Below the pieces are notes generated by a model that saw only the letters and a program-made list of their open reading frames with translations, had not been told where the DNA came from and searched no databases. From NCBI RefSeq assembly GCF_003665095.1, contig NZ_RCHV01000002.1, positions 3,954,501 through 4,018,500 of the forward strand: a stretch of DNA of 64,000 nucleotides, in the 5' to 3' direction. The stretch comes from Streptomyces sp. Z26. Lineage in GTDB: Bacteria; Actinomycetota; Actinomycetes; Streptomycetales; Streptomycetaceae. A program made the translations under genes and the position numbers. This document shows, piece after piece, positions 55,440-64,000 of the stretch (its first letter is position 1; every line of letters starts with the position of its first letter).

Positions 55440-57457
55440 CCACCACCACCCTCGCCGTACTCGTCCCGCTGCTGCCGTTCCTCGGCGCCGTCGCCGCGCT
55501 GCTGCTGGGCCGTACGGCACCCGGTTTCGTACGGCCCCTCGTCGTACTGCCCACCGTGACCGCGACCGTCCTCGCCTGCCTCGTCGCCGCCGAGCACGGC
55601 CGGAACGGCGCGTTGCGCGCCGCCACCGAACTGGCGCCCACCGGGAACGACGCGCTGCCCATCCAACTCGCCCTGCACGTCGACGGCTTCGCCGCGCTCG
55701 TCTCCGTCCTCGTCGGGGTCGTCGCCTGCTGCGTGCAGCTCTACTCGACCGGCTACCTGCGCGACGACCCGCGCTACACCTCGTACGCCGCGCTCGTCTC
55801 CCTCTTCACCGCCGCGATGTTCCTCGTCGTCTACAGCGACGACCTCATCGTGCTGCTCGTGGGCTGGGAGGTGATGGGCATCTGCTCCTACTTCCTGGTC
55901 GGGCACTACTGGGAGACGCGGGCCGCGCGCGACGCGTCCCTCAAGGCGTTCCTGGTCACCAAGCTCGGCGACGTGCCGTTCCTGATCGGCATCCTGGCGC
56001 TGGCCACCGAGATGGGCAGCTTCCGCATCAGCACCGTCGTCACCCGGATCGGCTCCTCGCTCTCCGGCTGGGAACTCGAACACCCCACTCTCATCGCCCT
56101 GCTGCTCCTCGCCGGGGTCGCGGGCAAGTCCGCGCTGTTTCCCCTGCACACGTGGCTGCCCGACGCGATGGCGGGCCCCACCCCCGTCTCCGCGCTGATC
56201 CACGCCGCGACGATGGTCGCCGCGGGCGTCTACTTCGTCGCCCGGCTGCTGCCGGTCTTCACCGCCTCCGCCGCCGCCCTGTCCGTACTGGCCGCGACCG
56301 CCGCCGTCACCATGGTCGGCTCGGCCCTCGCCGCGCTCGCCCAGGACGACGTGAAGCGCGTGCTGGCGTACTCCACCATCGGCCAACTCGCCTACATGGC
56401 GGGCGCCCTGGCCGTCGCCGACCGTGGCGCGGCCGTCTTCCACCTCGTCTCGCACGGCGCCTTCAAGGCCCTCCTCTTCCTCGGCGCCGGGGTGCTCATC
56501 CACGCCGCCGGCACCAACTCGCTGGCGGCCATGGCCCGGATGCGCGGCCTCGCCCGGCGCGCCCCCGACGCCTGCTGGACGATGGGCGTCGCCCTCCTCG
56601 CGCTCGCCGCCGTCCCGCCCTTCGCGGGCTTCTTCTCCAAGGAGGCCGTGCTCGTCGCCGCCGAGCACGCCGCCCACGGCGACACCCCCGGCGTCCCCAC
56701 CGGCGCCGGGTGGACGGTGCTCGTCGCCGGGCTGCTGACCGCCGTGCTCACCGCCGCGTACGCCGCCCGCCTCTGGCTCCTCGCCTTCCGCGGCGACGGC
56801 CCGCAGAAGGCGCCCGACCACGGCCGCGAGCCGCTCGTCATGAACGCCGTGCTCTGGGCCCTCGCCGTCCCCTCCCTCGCCTTCGGTCTCCTGAACGGAG
56901 TGCTGCCGGACTGGTTCGACGGCCACTCCCTGACGCCCACGCTCACCACCTCCGTACTCGGCACCGGCTGCGCCGCGGCCGGGTTCATCGTCATGTACGC
57001 CGCGTGGCGGCACACCACCGCGCTCGCCGCCCGCGTCCCCATGGGCGCCGTCGCCGCCCACCCCGGCGGCGACCCCGCCCTGTCGGAGGCCGAGGCCATC
57101 GCCACCCACGAGGCGGCGTACGGCGACATCGCCGCCGCCCGCGACCCCGCCGACCCCGGGCGGCTGCTGCTCGGCCCGCTGCACCGGCACGCCGCGCACG
57201 GCTTCCACCTCGACGCCGTGTACGCCGTCCTGTTCGTGCGCCCCGTGCGCGCCGCCGCCCGCCTCGTACGCTTCCTGGACCGCGAGGTCGTCGAGGCGTA
57301 CGTGCGCGGCGCGGGGCTCGCGCCCCGGCTGCTCGGCGGCGCCGTACGCCGGGCCCAGACCGGCAACGCGCAGACCTATCTCGGCGCGCTGCTCGCCGGG
57401 TCCCTCGTACTGGCCGTGGCCGTCGTCCTCGCGGCCGCCGGAACCGGAGGAGCCTGA
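55436..57457 (+). CDS. NuoL2, variant antiporter-like subunit L
   Basis: A 673-residue pump subunit. Key residues are present in LLVGWEVMGICSYF (Glu), GKSALFPLHTWLPDAMAGPT (Lys), QDDVKRVLAYSTIGQ (Lys) and SHGAFKALLFLGAG (Lys). The long C-terminal part carries the lateral helix region. GTG overlaps the nuoK2 stop. The preserved pump residues argue against decay of this cluster. Confidence 0.93.
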   Translation: MTTTTLAVLVPLLPFLGAVAALLLGRTAPGFVRPLVVLPTVTATVLACLVAAEHGRNGALRAATELAPTGNDALPIQLALHVDGFAALVSVLVGVVACCVQLYSTGYLRDDPRYTSYAALVSLFTAAMFLVVYSDDLIVLLVGWEVMGICSYFLVGHYWETRAARDASLKAFLVTKLGDVPFLIGILALATEMGSFRISTVVTRIGSSLSGWELEHPTLIALLLLAGVAGKSALFPLHTWLPDAMAGPTPVSALIHAATMVAAGVYFVARLLPVFTASAAALSVLAATAAVTMVGSALAALAQDDVKRVLAYSTIGQLAYMAGALAVADRGAAVFHLVSHGAFKALLFLGAGVLIHAAGTNSLAAMARMRGLARRAPDACWTMGVALLALAAVPPFAGFFSKEAVLVAAEHAAHGDTPGVPTGAGWTVLVAGLLTAVLTAAYAARLWLLAFRGDGPQKAPDHGREPLVMNAVLWALAVPSLAFGLLNGVLPDWFDGHSLTPTLTTSVLGTGCAAAGFIVMYAAWRHTTALAARVPMGAVAAHPGGDPALSEAEAIATHEAAYGDIAAARDPADPGRLLLGPLHRHAAHGFHLDAVYAVLFVRPVRAAARLVRFLDREVVEAYVRGAGLAPRLLGGAVRRAQTGNAQTYLGALLAGSLVLAVAVVLAAAGTGGA

Positions 57458-57459
57458 CC

Positions 57460-59157
57460 GTGCTGCCCCTCAACGACACCGCCATGGCCCTGCTGCTTGC
57501 CGCCGTCGTGGTGCTCCCGCTGCTCGGCGCCGCCGCCGCGCTGCTCCCGGCGCCGCCCGGCCTGCGGGGCAGCGGCCCCGAACAGGCCGTGCTGCGCCAC
57601 GGCGTGACCGTCACCGGCGTCGTCCTGGTCGCGGCGCTGCTGCTCGCGCTCGGCTTCGACCACGATCACCCGGCGACCGTGCAGGCCGAGACGGACGTCA
57701 GCTGGGTCCCGGCGCTCGACATCCGTATCCATCTGGGCATCGACGGCATCTCCCTCCCGCTGCTGGTGCTGACCGCGCTGCTGACCTTCCTCTGCGCCCT
57801 CCACAGCTACTTCCGTATGCCCGAGGGCCCCTCCGCCAAGGGCTTCGTCGCGCTGCTGCTCGTCCTCGAAGCCGGCACGCTCGCCACCTTCGCCGTGCTC
57901 GACCTGATGCTGTTCTTCCTGGCCTTCGAGACGGTGCTCATCCCGATGTACTTCCTCATCGCCCGCTGGGGCGGTGCCCGACGCGGCCCCGCCGCCTGGA
58001 AGTTCATCCTCTACACCCTCCTCGGCTCCGTCGTGATGCTGCTCGGCCTGCTCCTCGTGGGGCTGGAGGCGGGCACGTTCGACATGGTCACACTCACCAC
58101 CGACAACGCCCCCGGCGCCGACGGCCCCGCCCTCGGCCACACCGCGCAGCTCCTCGCCGTCCTCTCCATCGGCCTCGGCCTCGCCGTGAAGACCCCGATG
58201 TGGCCGCTGCACAGCTGGCTGCCCGACGCGCACACGGCCGCGCCCACCGTCGGCTCCGTGCTGCTCGCGGGCGTCCTGCTCAAGATGGGCACGTACGGCT
58301 TCGTCCGCATCCTGCTGCCCGTCGCGCCCGACGGGATGCGGACGTTCGCGCCGTACCTCGCCGCGCTCGCCGTCGCCGGGATCGTCTACGGCTCCCTCGT
58401 CTGCCTCGCCCTCGCCCGCCGCGGCGCCGGGGGCGACCTGAAGCGCCTCATCGCGTACTCCTCCGTGGGCCACATGGGCTTCGTGCTCCTCGGCATCGCG
58501 ACCCTCACCCGTACGGGGGTGAACGGCGCCCTCTTCGCGAACGTCGCCCACGGCCTCATCACCGGCCTGCTCTTCTTCCTCGTCGGCGCGCTCAAGGACC
58601 GCACGGGCACCACCGACCTGGACCGCCTCGCGGGCCGTACGGGCGCCGCGCTGTACGGCCGGGTGCCGCGCTTCGGCGGGCTGCTCGCGTTCGCGGCCGT
58701 CGCGTCGCTCGGGCTGCCCGGACTGGCCGGGTTCTGGGGCGAGTTGCTGGCGCTGCTGGGCGCGTTCCACCCGGCGGACGGGCTGAGCCGCCCCGCGTAC
58801 CTCGTGTTCACCGCCGTCGGCGCGTTCGGCACCCTGCTCACCGCCGCGTACCTGCTGGTCGTCGTACGGCGCGTCTGCATGGGCGACCCGGACGAGCGGC
58901 CCGCGGCGATCCCGGTGGGGGAGGGGGAGGAGAACGCGTCCCCCGGCGCGAACGCGTCGCCCGCGCGCGCGGAGCCCCCGTCCCGTACGGCGGACGCGTC
59001 CCCGGTGCCGGTGGCGCTGCCCGACGTACGCGGCCACGAGTTCGCCGCCTGGACCCCGCTCGTCGTCCTCACCGTCCTCGCCGGGCTCTGGCCCGCGGCC
59101 CTCCTCGGGCTCACCGACCCGGCCGTACAGGACCTCCTGCCAGGAGTGACCCGATGA
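57460..59157 (+). CDS. NuoM2, variant antiporter-like subunit M
   Basis: A 565-residue antiporter-like subunit. The pump Glu lies in MLFFLAFETVLIPMYFLIAR and the Lys in AVKTPMWPLHSWLPDAHTAA. A 45-residue charged loop near 480-525 interrupts the last helices. GTG follows GGAGG two bases after the nuoL2 stop, and its stop overlaps nuoN2. Confidence 0.93.
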   Translation: MLPLNDTAMALLLAAVVVLPLLGAAAALLPAPPGLRGSGPEQAVLRHGVTVTGVVLVAALLLALGFDHDHPATVQAETDVSWVPALDIRIHLGIDGISLPLLVLTALLTFLCALHSYFRMPEGPSAKGFVALLLVLEAGTLATFAVLDLMLFFLAFETVLIPMYFLIARWGGARRGPAAWKFILYTLLGSVVMLLGLLLVGLEAGTFDMVTLTTDNAPGADGPALGHTAQLLAVLSIGLGLAVKTPMWPLHSWLPDAHTAAPTVGSVLLAGVLLKMGTYGFVRILLPVAPDGMRTFAPYLAALAVAGIVYGSLVCLALARRGAGGDLKRLIAYSSVGHMGFVLLGIATLTRTGVNGALFANVAHGLITGLLFFLVGALKDRTGTTDLDRLAGRTGAALYGRVPRFGGLLAFAAVASLGLPGLAGFWGELLALLGAFHPADGLSRPAYLVFTAVGAFGTLLTAAYLLVVVRRVCMGDPDERPAAIPVGEGEENASPGANASPARAEPPSRTADASPVPVALPDVRGHEFAAWTPLVVLTVLAGLWPAALLGLTDPAVQDLLPGVTR

Positions 59158-60788
59158 CCGCAACCGTCGCCGCCGACGTCGTCCAGTCCGCCGACGTCGT
59201 CCAGTCCGTCGACTGGCTCGCCATCGCCCCGCCCGTCGTCGCAGCGGTGGCCGGTCTCGCCGTCCTCGTCCTCGACCTGTTCCTGCCGGAGGCCCGCAAG
59301 CACCTCCTCGGCCCGGTCTCGTGCGCCGGGCTCGCCCTGGCGGGGCTCGCGCTGCTGCCGCTGCTGGACGGCGACCGGAGCACGTTCTGCCTCACCGCCG
59401 AGCCGGACGTGTGCAGCTACGTCGCGGACCCGTTCACCCTCGCCGTCCAGCTCCTGGTGCTCGGCGGCGCGTTCGTCGCCGCACTCCTGTCCACGGCGTC
59501 CGTGCGGGACGAACGGCTGCCCGCGGGTGAGTTCTGGTTCCTGCTGCTGTCCTCCGCCGCGGGCGCCGCGCTGCTGCCCGCGTCCCGCGACCTGGCCACG
59601 CTCGTGGTCGCGCTGGAGGTGGCCTCGCTGCCCGCGTTCGCGCTGGTCGGGCTGCGGCGCGGGGACCGGCTGTCGTCCGAGGCGGCGCTCAAGTTCTTCC
59701 TCTCCTCGGTCACCGCGACCGCCGTCATGCTGCTCGGCGTGAGCTTCGTGTACGCGGCGACCGGCTCCCTGCACCTGACCACCGTCGCGGACGCCCTCCC
59801 CGGTGAGGACGCGCGGCTGGAGACCGTCGCCATGACGGGCGTCGTGCTGACGCTCGTCGGCTTCGCCTTCAAGACGGCCGCCGCGCCGTTCCACTTCTGG
59901 GTGCCCGACACGTACGTCGGCGCGCCGCTGCCCGTCGCCGCCTACCTCTCGGTGGTCGGCAAGGCCGTCGGCTTCTCCGGCCTCATCCTGGTGACCGTCG
60001 TCGCCTTCCCCCGCTACGACCACGTGTGGGGGCCCGCCCTCGCCGTGCTCGCCGCCCTCACCATGACCGTCGGCAACGTCGCCGCCCTCCGCCAGGACAC
60101 CGGCCGCGCGCACGGCGCCGTACGCCTGCTCGCCTGGTCGTCCGTCGGGCAGGCGGGCTACCTGCTGGTGCCCCTCGCCGCCGCGGGCGGCGCCGACAGC
60201 CCGACGGAGGCGATCGGCGCGACGGTCGCGTACGCGCTGGTCTACGCCGTCGTGAACCTCGGCGCCTTCGCCGTCGCCGCGCACGTGCGCACCCGTTCCG
60301 CCGCCCACCGGGTCGACGACTACCGCGGCCTGTACGCGCGCCACCCGCTGGCCGCCCTCGCCCTCGGCTTCTTCCTGCTGTGCCTCGCGGGGCTGCCGCC
60401 GGGCGTCATCGGGCTGTTCGCCAAGGTGGCCGTCTTCCGCACCGCCGTGGACGCCGGGCTCGGCTGGCTCGCCGTCGTGATGGCCGTCAACGTCGTGATC
60501 GCCCTCTTCTACTACCTCCGCTGGACCGCCCTCCTCTTCCTCCCGGCGGAGGAGGCCGCGCCCGCGCGCGTGGCGAGATCCGCTCCCGCGCGCGCGGACG
60601 CCGATTCCGCCGCGGCGGGCGTACGGACGGCGACCGCCGTACGGACCGTGGACGGCGTACGTACCGCGCGCCCCGTACGGATCTCCGCACCCGTCACCGC
60701 CGCCGTCGCGCTCACCGGGGTGCTCGCCGTCGCGCTGTCCGGCGCGCCCCAGCTCGTCCTGCGGTTCGCCTCCACGACGCTTCTGTAG
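59154..60788 (+). CDS. NuoN2, variant antiporter-like subunit N
   Basis: A 544-residue antiporter-like subunit ending the second cluster. Recognised by ALEVASLPAFALVGL, SSEAALKFFLSSVTAT and AFKTAAAPFHFWVPDTYVG. The N-terminus contains a short tandem duplication (ADVVQSADVVQSV), encoded by an 18-bp repeat. ATG overlaps the nuoM2 stop. A low-complexity Arg/Ala segment near 460-500 precedes the last helix. Confidence 0.93.
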   Translation: MTATVAADVVQSADVVQSVDWLAIAPPVVAAVAGLAVLVLDLFLPEARKHLLGPVSCAGLALAGLALLPLLDGDRSTFCLTAEPDVCSYVADPFTLAVQLLVLGGAFVAALLSTASVRDERLPAGEFWFLLLSSAAGAALLPASRDLATLVVALEVASLPAFALVGLRRGDRLSSEAALKFFLSSVTATAVMLLGVSFVYAATGSLHLTTVADALPGEDARLETVAMTGVVLTLVGFAFKTAAAPFHFWVPDTYVGAPLPVAAYLSVVGKAVGFSGLILVTVVAFPRYDHVWGPALAVLAALTMTVGNVAALRQDTGRAHGAVRLLAWSSVGQAGYLLVPLAAAGGADSPTEAIGATVAYALVYAVVNLGAFAVAAHVRTRSAAHRVDDYRGLYARHPLAALALGFFLLCLAGLPPGVIGLFAKVAVFRTAVDAGLGWLAVVMAVNVVIALFYYLRWTALLFLPAEEAAPARVARSAPARADADSAAAGVRTATAVRTVDGVRTARPVRISAPVTAAVALTGVLAVALSGAPQLVLRFASTTLL

Positions 60789-60907
60789 GGGGTCGGCCGG
60801 GAACTGCCCGCGCCCACCCGGCGTTCAGCATGAGGTGAGCGTCCACCGGAGGGTGGACGGCGCACCTGGCTCAGCGTTCCCCTGCCGCACCGTCTGGAGG
60901 GCGTACC

Positions 60908-61771
60908 GTGCACCGCCGGCACAACGGGCTGCGGACAGCAGTGCTCCTCGCGGGGCTGTCCGGCCTCATCGTCGTCATCGGCAGCTTCTTCGGCCGTACG
61001 GGCCTGGTGCTGGCCGTCGTCGTCGCGCTCGGTACGAACGCGTACGCGTACTGGTACAGCGACCGGCTCGCGCTGCGCGCCATGCGGGCGCGCCCGGTCA
61101 GCGAGTTCGAGGCGCCCGAGCTGTACCGCGTCGTGCGCGAGCTGTCCACGGCCGCCCGGCAGCCCATGCCCCGGTTGTACCTGTCACCGACCCGGGCGCC
61201 GAACGCGTTCGCCACCGGCCGCAACCCCCGTAACGCCGCCGTGTGCTGCACCGACGGCATCCTCCGCCTGCTCGACGCGCGGGAGCTGCGGGGCGTCCTC
61301 GGCCACGAGCTGAGCCATGTCTACAACCGGGACATCCTCATCGCGTCCGTCGCCGGGGCGCTGGCCTCCGCCGTGATGTTCCTGGTCAACTTCGCGTGGC
61401 TGATCCCGCTGGGCCGCTCCGACGACGACGACGGACCGGGTCTGCTCGGCATGCTGCTGATCATGATCCTCGGGCCGCTCGCGGCCACCCTGATCCAGCT
61501 CGCCGTCAGCCGTTCCCGGGAGTACGCGGCGGACGCCTCCGGCGCCCGGCTCACCGGCGACCCCGGCGCGCTCGCCTCCGCCCTCCGCAAGCTCGACGCC
61601 GGGACCAAGCAGCTGCCGCTCCCCCCGGAACCGCGCCTGGAGGCCGCCAGCCATATGATGATCGCGAACCCGTTCCGCCCCGGCGTCGGCATGACCCGCT
61701 TCTTCTCCACCCACCCGCCGATGGCCGAACGCATCGCCCGGCTCGAACGGATGGAGGGCCCGCCCCCGTGA
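60908..61771 (+). CDS. HtpX-like M48 membrane zinc metalloprotease
   Basis: A 287-residue protease. Two N-terminal helices precede the zinc motif His133-Glu134-x-x-His137 in LGHELSHVYNRD. Two further helices follow (about 148-165, 175-195), then the third zinc ligand region SREYAADASG. HtpX proteases cut misfolded membrane proteins. GTG follows GGAGG. It starts 119 bp after nuoN2 and may serve quality control of the membrane complex, which is inference. It overlaps the YccF gene by four bases. Confidence 0.92.
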   Translation: MHRRHNGLRTAVLLAGLSGLIVVIGSFFGRTGLVLAVVVALGTNAYAYWYSDRLALRAMRARPVSEFEAPELYRVVRELSTAARQPMPRLYLSPTRAPNAFATGRNPRNAAVCCTDGILRLLDARELRGVLGHELSHVYNRDILIASVAGALASAVMFLVNFAWLIPLGRSDDDDGPGLLGMLLIMILGPLAATLIQLAVSRSREYAADASGARLTGDPGALASALRKLDAGTKQLPLPPEPRLEAASHMMIANPFRPGVGMTRFFSTHPPMAERIARLERMEGPPP

Positions 61772-62172
61772 AGACTGTCCTGAACGTGATCTGGCTGGTC
61801 TTCTCCGGCTTCTGGATGGCTCTCGTCTACGCCCTCGCCGGGATCGTCTGCTGCGTCCTCATCGTCACGATCCCGTTCGGCGTCGCCTGCTTCCGCATCG
61901 CGCTCTACGCCCTGTGGCCCTTCGGGAACAGAGTCGTCCAGCGCGGCGACGCCGGAGTCGGCGCGGGCATAGGGAACGTGGTCTGGCTGGTCTTCGCCGG
62001 GATCTGGCTGACGATCGGGCACTTCCTGGCGGGCGTCGCGTTCTGCCTCACGGTGATCGGGATTCCGTTCGGGCTGGCGCACTTCAAGCTGATCCCGGTC
62101 TCGCTGATGCCCCTCGGCCGGGAGATCGTCCCCACGGACGGGCCGACGGCGTACCCGCACTACCGCTGGTAG
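61768..62172 (+). CDS. YccF-like inner-membrane protein
   Basis: A 134-residue protein of two repeated halves (VIWLVFSGFWMALVYALAG and VVWLVFAGIWLTIGHFLAG), each with IPFG motifs. This is the YccF domain arrangement. It has about four membrane helices and its function is unknown. GTG overlaps the protease stop (GTGA), and GGAGG lies within the end of that gene, so the two are co-translated. Confidence 0.88.
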   Translation: MKTVLNVIWLVFSGFWMALVYALAGIVCCVLIVTIPFGVACFRIALYALWPFGNRVVQRGDAGVGAGIGNVVWLVFAGIWLTIGHFLAGVAFCLTVIGIPFGLAHFKLIPVSLMPLGREIVPTDGPTAYPHYRW

Positions 62173-62202
62173 CGACAGCCGTACGGGGCGGGCGCCCCCA
62201 GC

Positions 62203-62853
62203 TCAGCCCGTACGCCCGGCGCCGTCCGTACGACCCGCTCCACTCGCGTCACCCGCTCCACTCGCGTCACCTGCTCCGTCCGCGTCGCCGACGACCCGCC
62301 GCATCGCCGTCAGCAGGTCGCTCCCGGACAGCACGAAGTCCGGGTCCAACGCCTTCTGCACGATGAGCCCGGCCACGAGCGTCATGTAGAACGTGCCGGA
62401 CACGTCCGCCTCCCCGGCCGCGACCTCGGCCTCCGGCGTCCCGTCGAACAGCGAGACCAGCCCCGTACGCGCCTCGGGCTGCGCCCGCGCGAACGCCGCC
62501 CGCAGCTCCGGGTCCGTGTCCGCGTGCAGCACCGCCTCCAGGTTCGACGCCCACAGCCGCTGGTGCCTGTCGAACAGCGCGCCCACCGTGGCCCAGCCCG
62601 CCTCGAAGCGTTCCGCCAGCGTGGCGTCCGGGTCGATGCCCGCCTCCAGTTCCTGCTGCACGTCGTCGGCCCACTCGCCCATGGCCGCGAACAGCGCCTC
62701 GCGCAGGAGGGCGTCCTTCGAGCCGTAGTGGTAGCCGATCGAGGCCAGGTTCGTGCCGGACTCCCGCACGATGTCCCGCGTCGTCGTACGGGCGTACCCC
62801 TTGTCCAGCAGACAGCGCTTCGCGCCTTCGAGCAGATCTTCGCGATGTCCCAT
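62203..62853 (-). CDS. TetR-family regulator
   Basis: A 216-residue regulator with the N-terminal helix-turn-helix GYARTTTRDIVRESGTNLA. The ligand domain resembles TetR_C regulators of efflux pumps. The C-terminus has a duplicated GDASGA unit encoded by an 18-bp direct repeat near 62228-62265. No Shine-Dalgarno is seen; TACGGT lies six bases before the ATG, so it may be leaderless. It is divergent from a decayed MFS exporter gene, with a dyad between them. Confidence 0.88.
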   Translation of the reverse strand: MGHREDLLEGAKRCLLDKGYARTTTRDIVRESGTNLASIGYHYGSKDALLREALFAAMGEWADDVQQELEAGIDPDATLAERFEAGWATVGALFDRHQRLWASNLEAVLHADTDPELRAAFARAQPEARTGLVSLFDGTPEAEVAAGEADVSGTFYMTLVAGLIVQKALDPDFVLSGSDLLTAMRRVVGDADGAGDASGAGDASGAGRTDGAGRTG

Positions 62854-62881
62854 GGCAGGACCGTACCGCAGAAGTAGACAC

Positions 62882-62907
62882 CCGTATTATACGAGCGTCT
62901 TATACGG
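62882..62907. promoter_or_regulatory. Operator between the TetR and MFS genes
   Basis: An AT-rich imperfect dyad, CCGTAT-N14-ATACGG, in the 83-bp divergent region. It is the likely binding site of the adjacent TetR protein. A TACGGT box lies close upstream of each start codon. Confidence 0.5.
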
Positions 62908-62936
62908 TCGTTCCATGCGTGCGTACGGTCCCCGCC

Positions 62937-64000
62937 ATGATCCCCGCACACCCCGAACACGCCGGGCGTCGCGAGTGGACCGCGCTCGCCGTCCCTCTGC
63001 TGCGCGTGGTCCTGGTCTCCATGGACGCGTCTTCGTCCTCGGCGGCCTCCTCCTCATCATGGGGCCCTCGGGGATCGCGTCGGCCGTCGTCGCCCGGCAT
63101 CCTCGTCGCCGCCCGCGCGCTCCTCGGTATCGGCGGCGCCACGCTCATGCCCTCGACGCTCGGTCTGATCCGCGACCTCCTCCGCGACGCGCGGCAGCGC
63201 GCCACCGCCCTCGCCGTCTGGTCGGCCGTCATGACCGGCGGCGTCGCACTCGGGCCCGTCGTCAGCGGCGTACTCCTCGAACACCCCTGATGGGCTCGGT
63301 CTTCCTGGTCGACCTGCCCGGCTCACTGCTCTCCCTCGCCGCGGTCCTGCCGACGAACTACGGGGTCCAGGAACTCGCCCCCGTACTCGCCCTCGCCGTC
63401 GCCGCGGCCTTCCTGCGTCGGCAACGTACGGCCGCGCACCCCATGGTCGATCTCGCGCTGTTCCGCGCTCCTGGCTTCGGGGCCGCGCTCGGCGCGAACG
63501 TCGTGGCGATGTTCCTGATGGTCGGCTTCGCGATCTTCACCACGCAGTACCTTCAGCCGGTACTCGGCATGAGCCCGCTCCAAGCCGCCCTCTGGAGCCT
63601 CGTCCCGTCCGCGTGCGTGGGGTGCGCGGCTCCCGCCGGAGTACGGCTCGCGCGGTACGTACTCCGCCCGTACGTCGTCAGTACGGGCTTCGCCGTCGCG
63701 GCCGTCGGCTTCCTCGTCCTCGCCCTGCTGCGCGCGGACTCACCCCTGCCCCTCGTCCTCGCCGGGGCCGCCGCACAGGCGGGCGCCGTGTCCGGACTGC
63801 TGGAGAGCGGTACGGAGTTCGGCGGGGCGCTGGGCATGGCCGTGCTGGGCGGCGTCTGCGCCGCGGTCCACCGGCACGGCTCCGCCGACGCCGTACCGGA
63901 CGCCCTGTCGTGCGGGGCGCCCGGCGGATCGACGGGCGGGCCGCCAGGCGCCACGGCGTACGAACTGCCGCCCGGAGCCGCAGACATGGCCCGCGAGATC
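62937..64000 (+). pseudogene. Decayed DHA2-family MFS drug exporter, continues past window
   Basis: The exporter family sequence is broken. After VVLVSMD, helices 1-2 are missing and the next family segment (FVLGGLLLIMGP) lies in another frame. The frame then returns for ARALLGIGGATLMPSTLGLIR to VSGVLLEHP and stops at 63289. It resumes in the -1 frame as MGSVFLVDLP and runs open to the window end. A block of about 35 residues is missing between VDLP and LLSLAAVLP. At least two frame breaks and two internal deletions make it non-functional. Confidence 0.75.

Noticed and set aside
62228..62265. Direct repeat at the end of the TetR gene as a possible attachment or recombination site
   Set aside because: It is an 18-bp coding repeat giving GDASGA twice; nothing mobile lies near it.

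Overview
The window is very GC-rich. Nearly all codons end in G or C, GTG starts are common, and Shine-Dalgarno sequences of the GGAGG type precede most genes. It encodes the futalosine route to menaquinone, a 14-gene complex I operon behind a Rex-like operator, a secreted HDFNY-type phospholipase A2 and NlpC/P60 and CGNR proteins. Together these point to Streptomyces or a close relative. From memory the gene order resembles the central SCO4500-SCO4610 part of the S. coelicolor chromosome; this was not checked by search.

Layout. (1) 1-6.8 kb is a lipid-metabolism block: a truncated TetR gene, a MaoC hydratase and a large two-domain FabG4-type reductase, divergent from a thiolase and a long-chain acyl-CoA synthetase, with a perfect dyad in the divergent promoter. 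(2) 6.8-8.4 kb holds a TauD-family dioxygenase with a readable promoter and operator, and a cold-shock protein. (3) 8.6-15.2 kb is the menaquinone block: mqnA, a membrane Ser/Thr kinase, mqnC, menG and a geranylgeranyl-reductase-family flavoprotein. (4) An NlpC/P60 hydrolase is followed by nuoA-N (16.9-33.0 kb), a tightly overlapped operon with all 14 subunits. (5) 33.1-42.9 kb contains fumarylacetoacetase, a long-chain polyprenyl diphosphate synthase that probably makes the menaquinone tail, a secreted LolA/DUF2092-like protein with an ABC exporter, phospholipase A2, a VOC protein divergent from a CGNR-SRPBCC fusion regulator, and a RarD-type permease. (6) 43.0-50.0 kb, on the minus strand, has 2-oxoacid:ferredoxin oxidoreductase (korAB), a LuxR-type response regulator and two tandem histidine kinases that share a 608-bp identical segment. 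(7) 50.3-60.8 kb is a second nuo cluster (A, B, C, H, I, J, K, L, M, N) with no D, E, F or G. (8) 60.9-64 kb holds an HtpX-like peptidase, a YccF-like protein, a TetR regulator and a decayed MFS exporter gene.

How the genes fit together. mqnA, mqnC, menG, the flavoprotein and the polyprenyl synthase make or modify menaquinone. NuoA-N reduces it with NADH. The second nuo set keeps the quinone and proton-pumping modules and the two [4Fe-4S] clusters of NuoI, but lacks the NADH module and NuoD. It lies next to a ferredoxin-reducing KorAB and a two-kinase signalling cassette. The most interesting hypothesis in the window is an alternative, possibly ferredoxin-fed, complex I variant that borrows NuoD from the main operon. 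The clearest evolutionary signal is the identical, codon-atypical catalytic segment in the two kinases, which suggests gene conversion.
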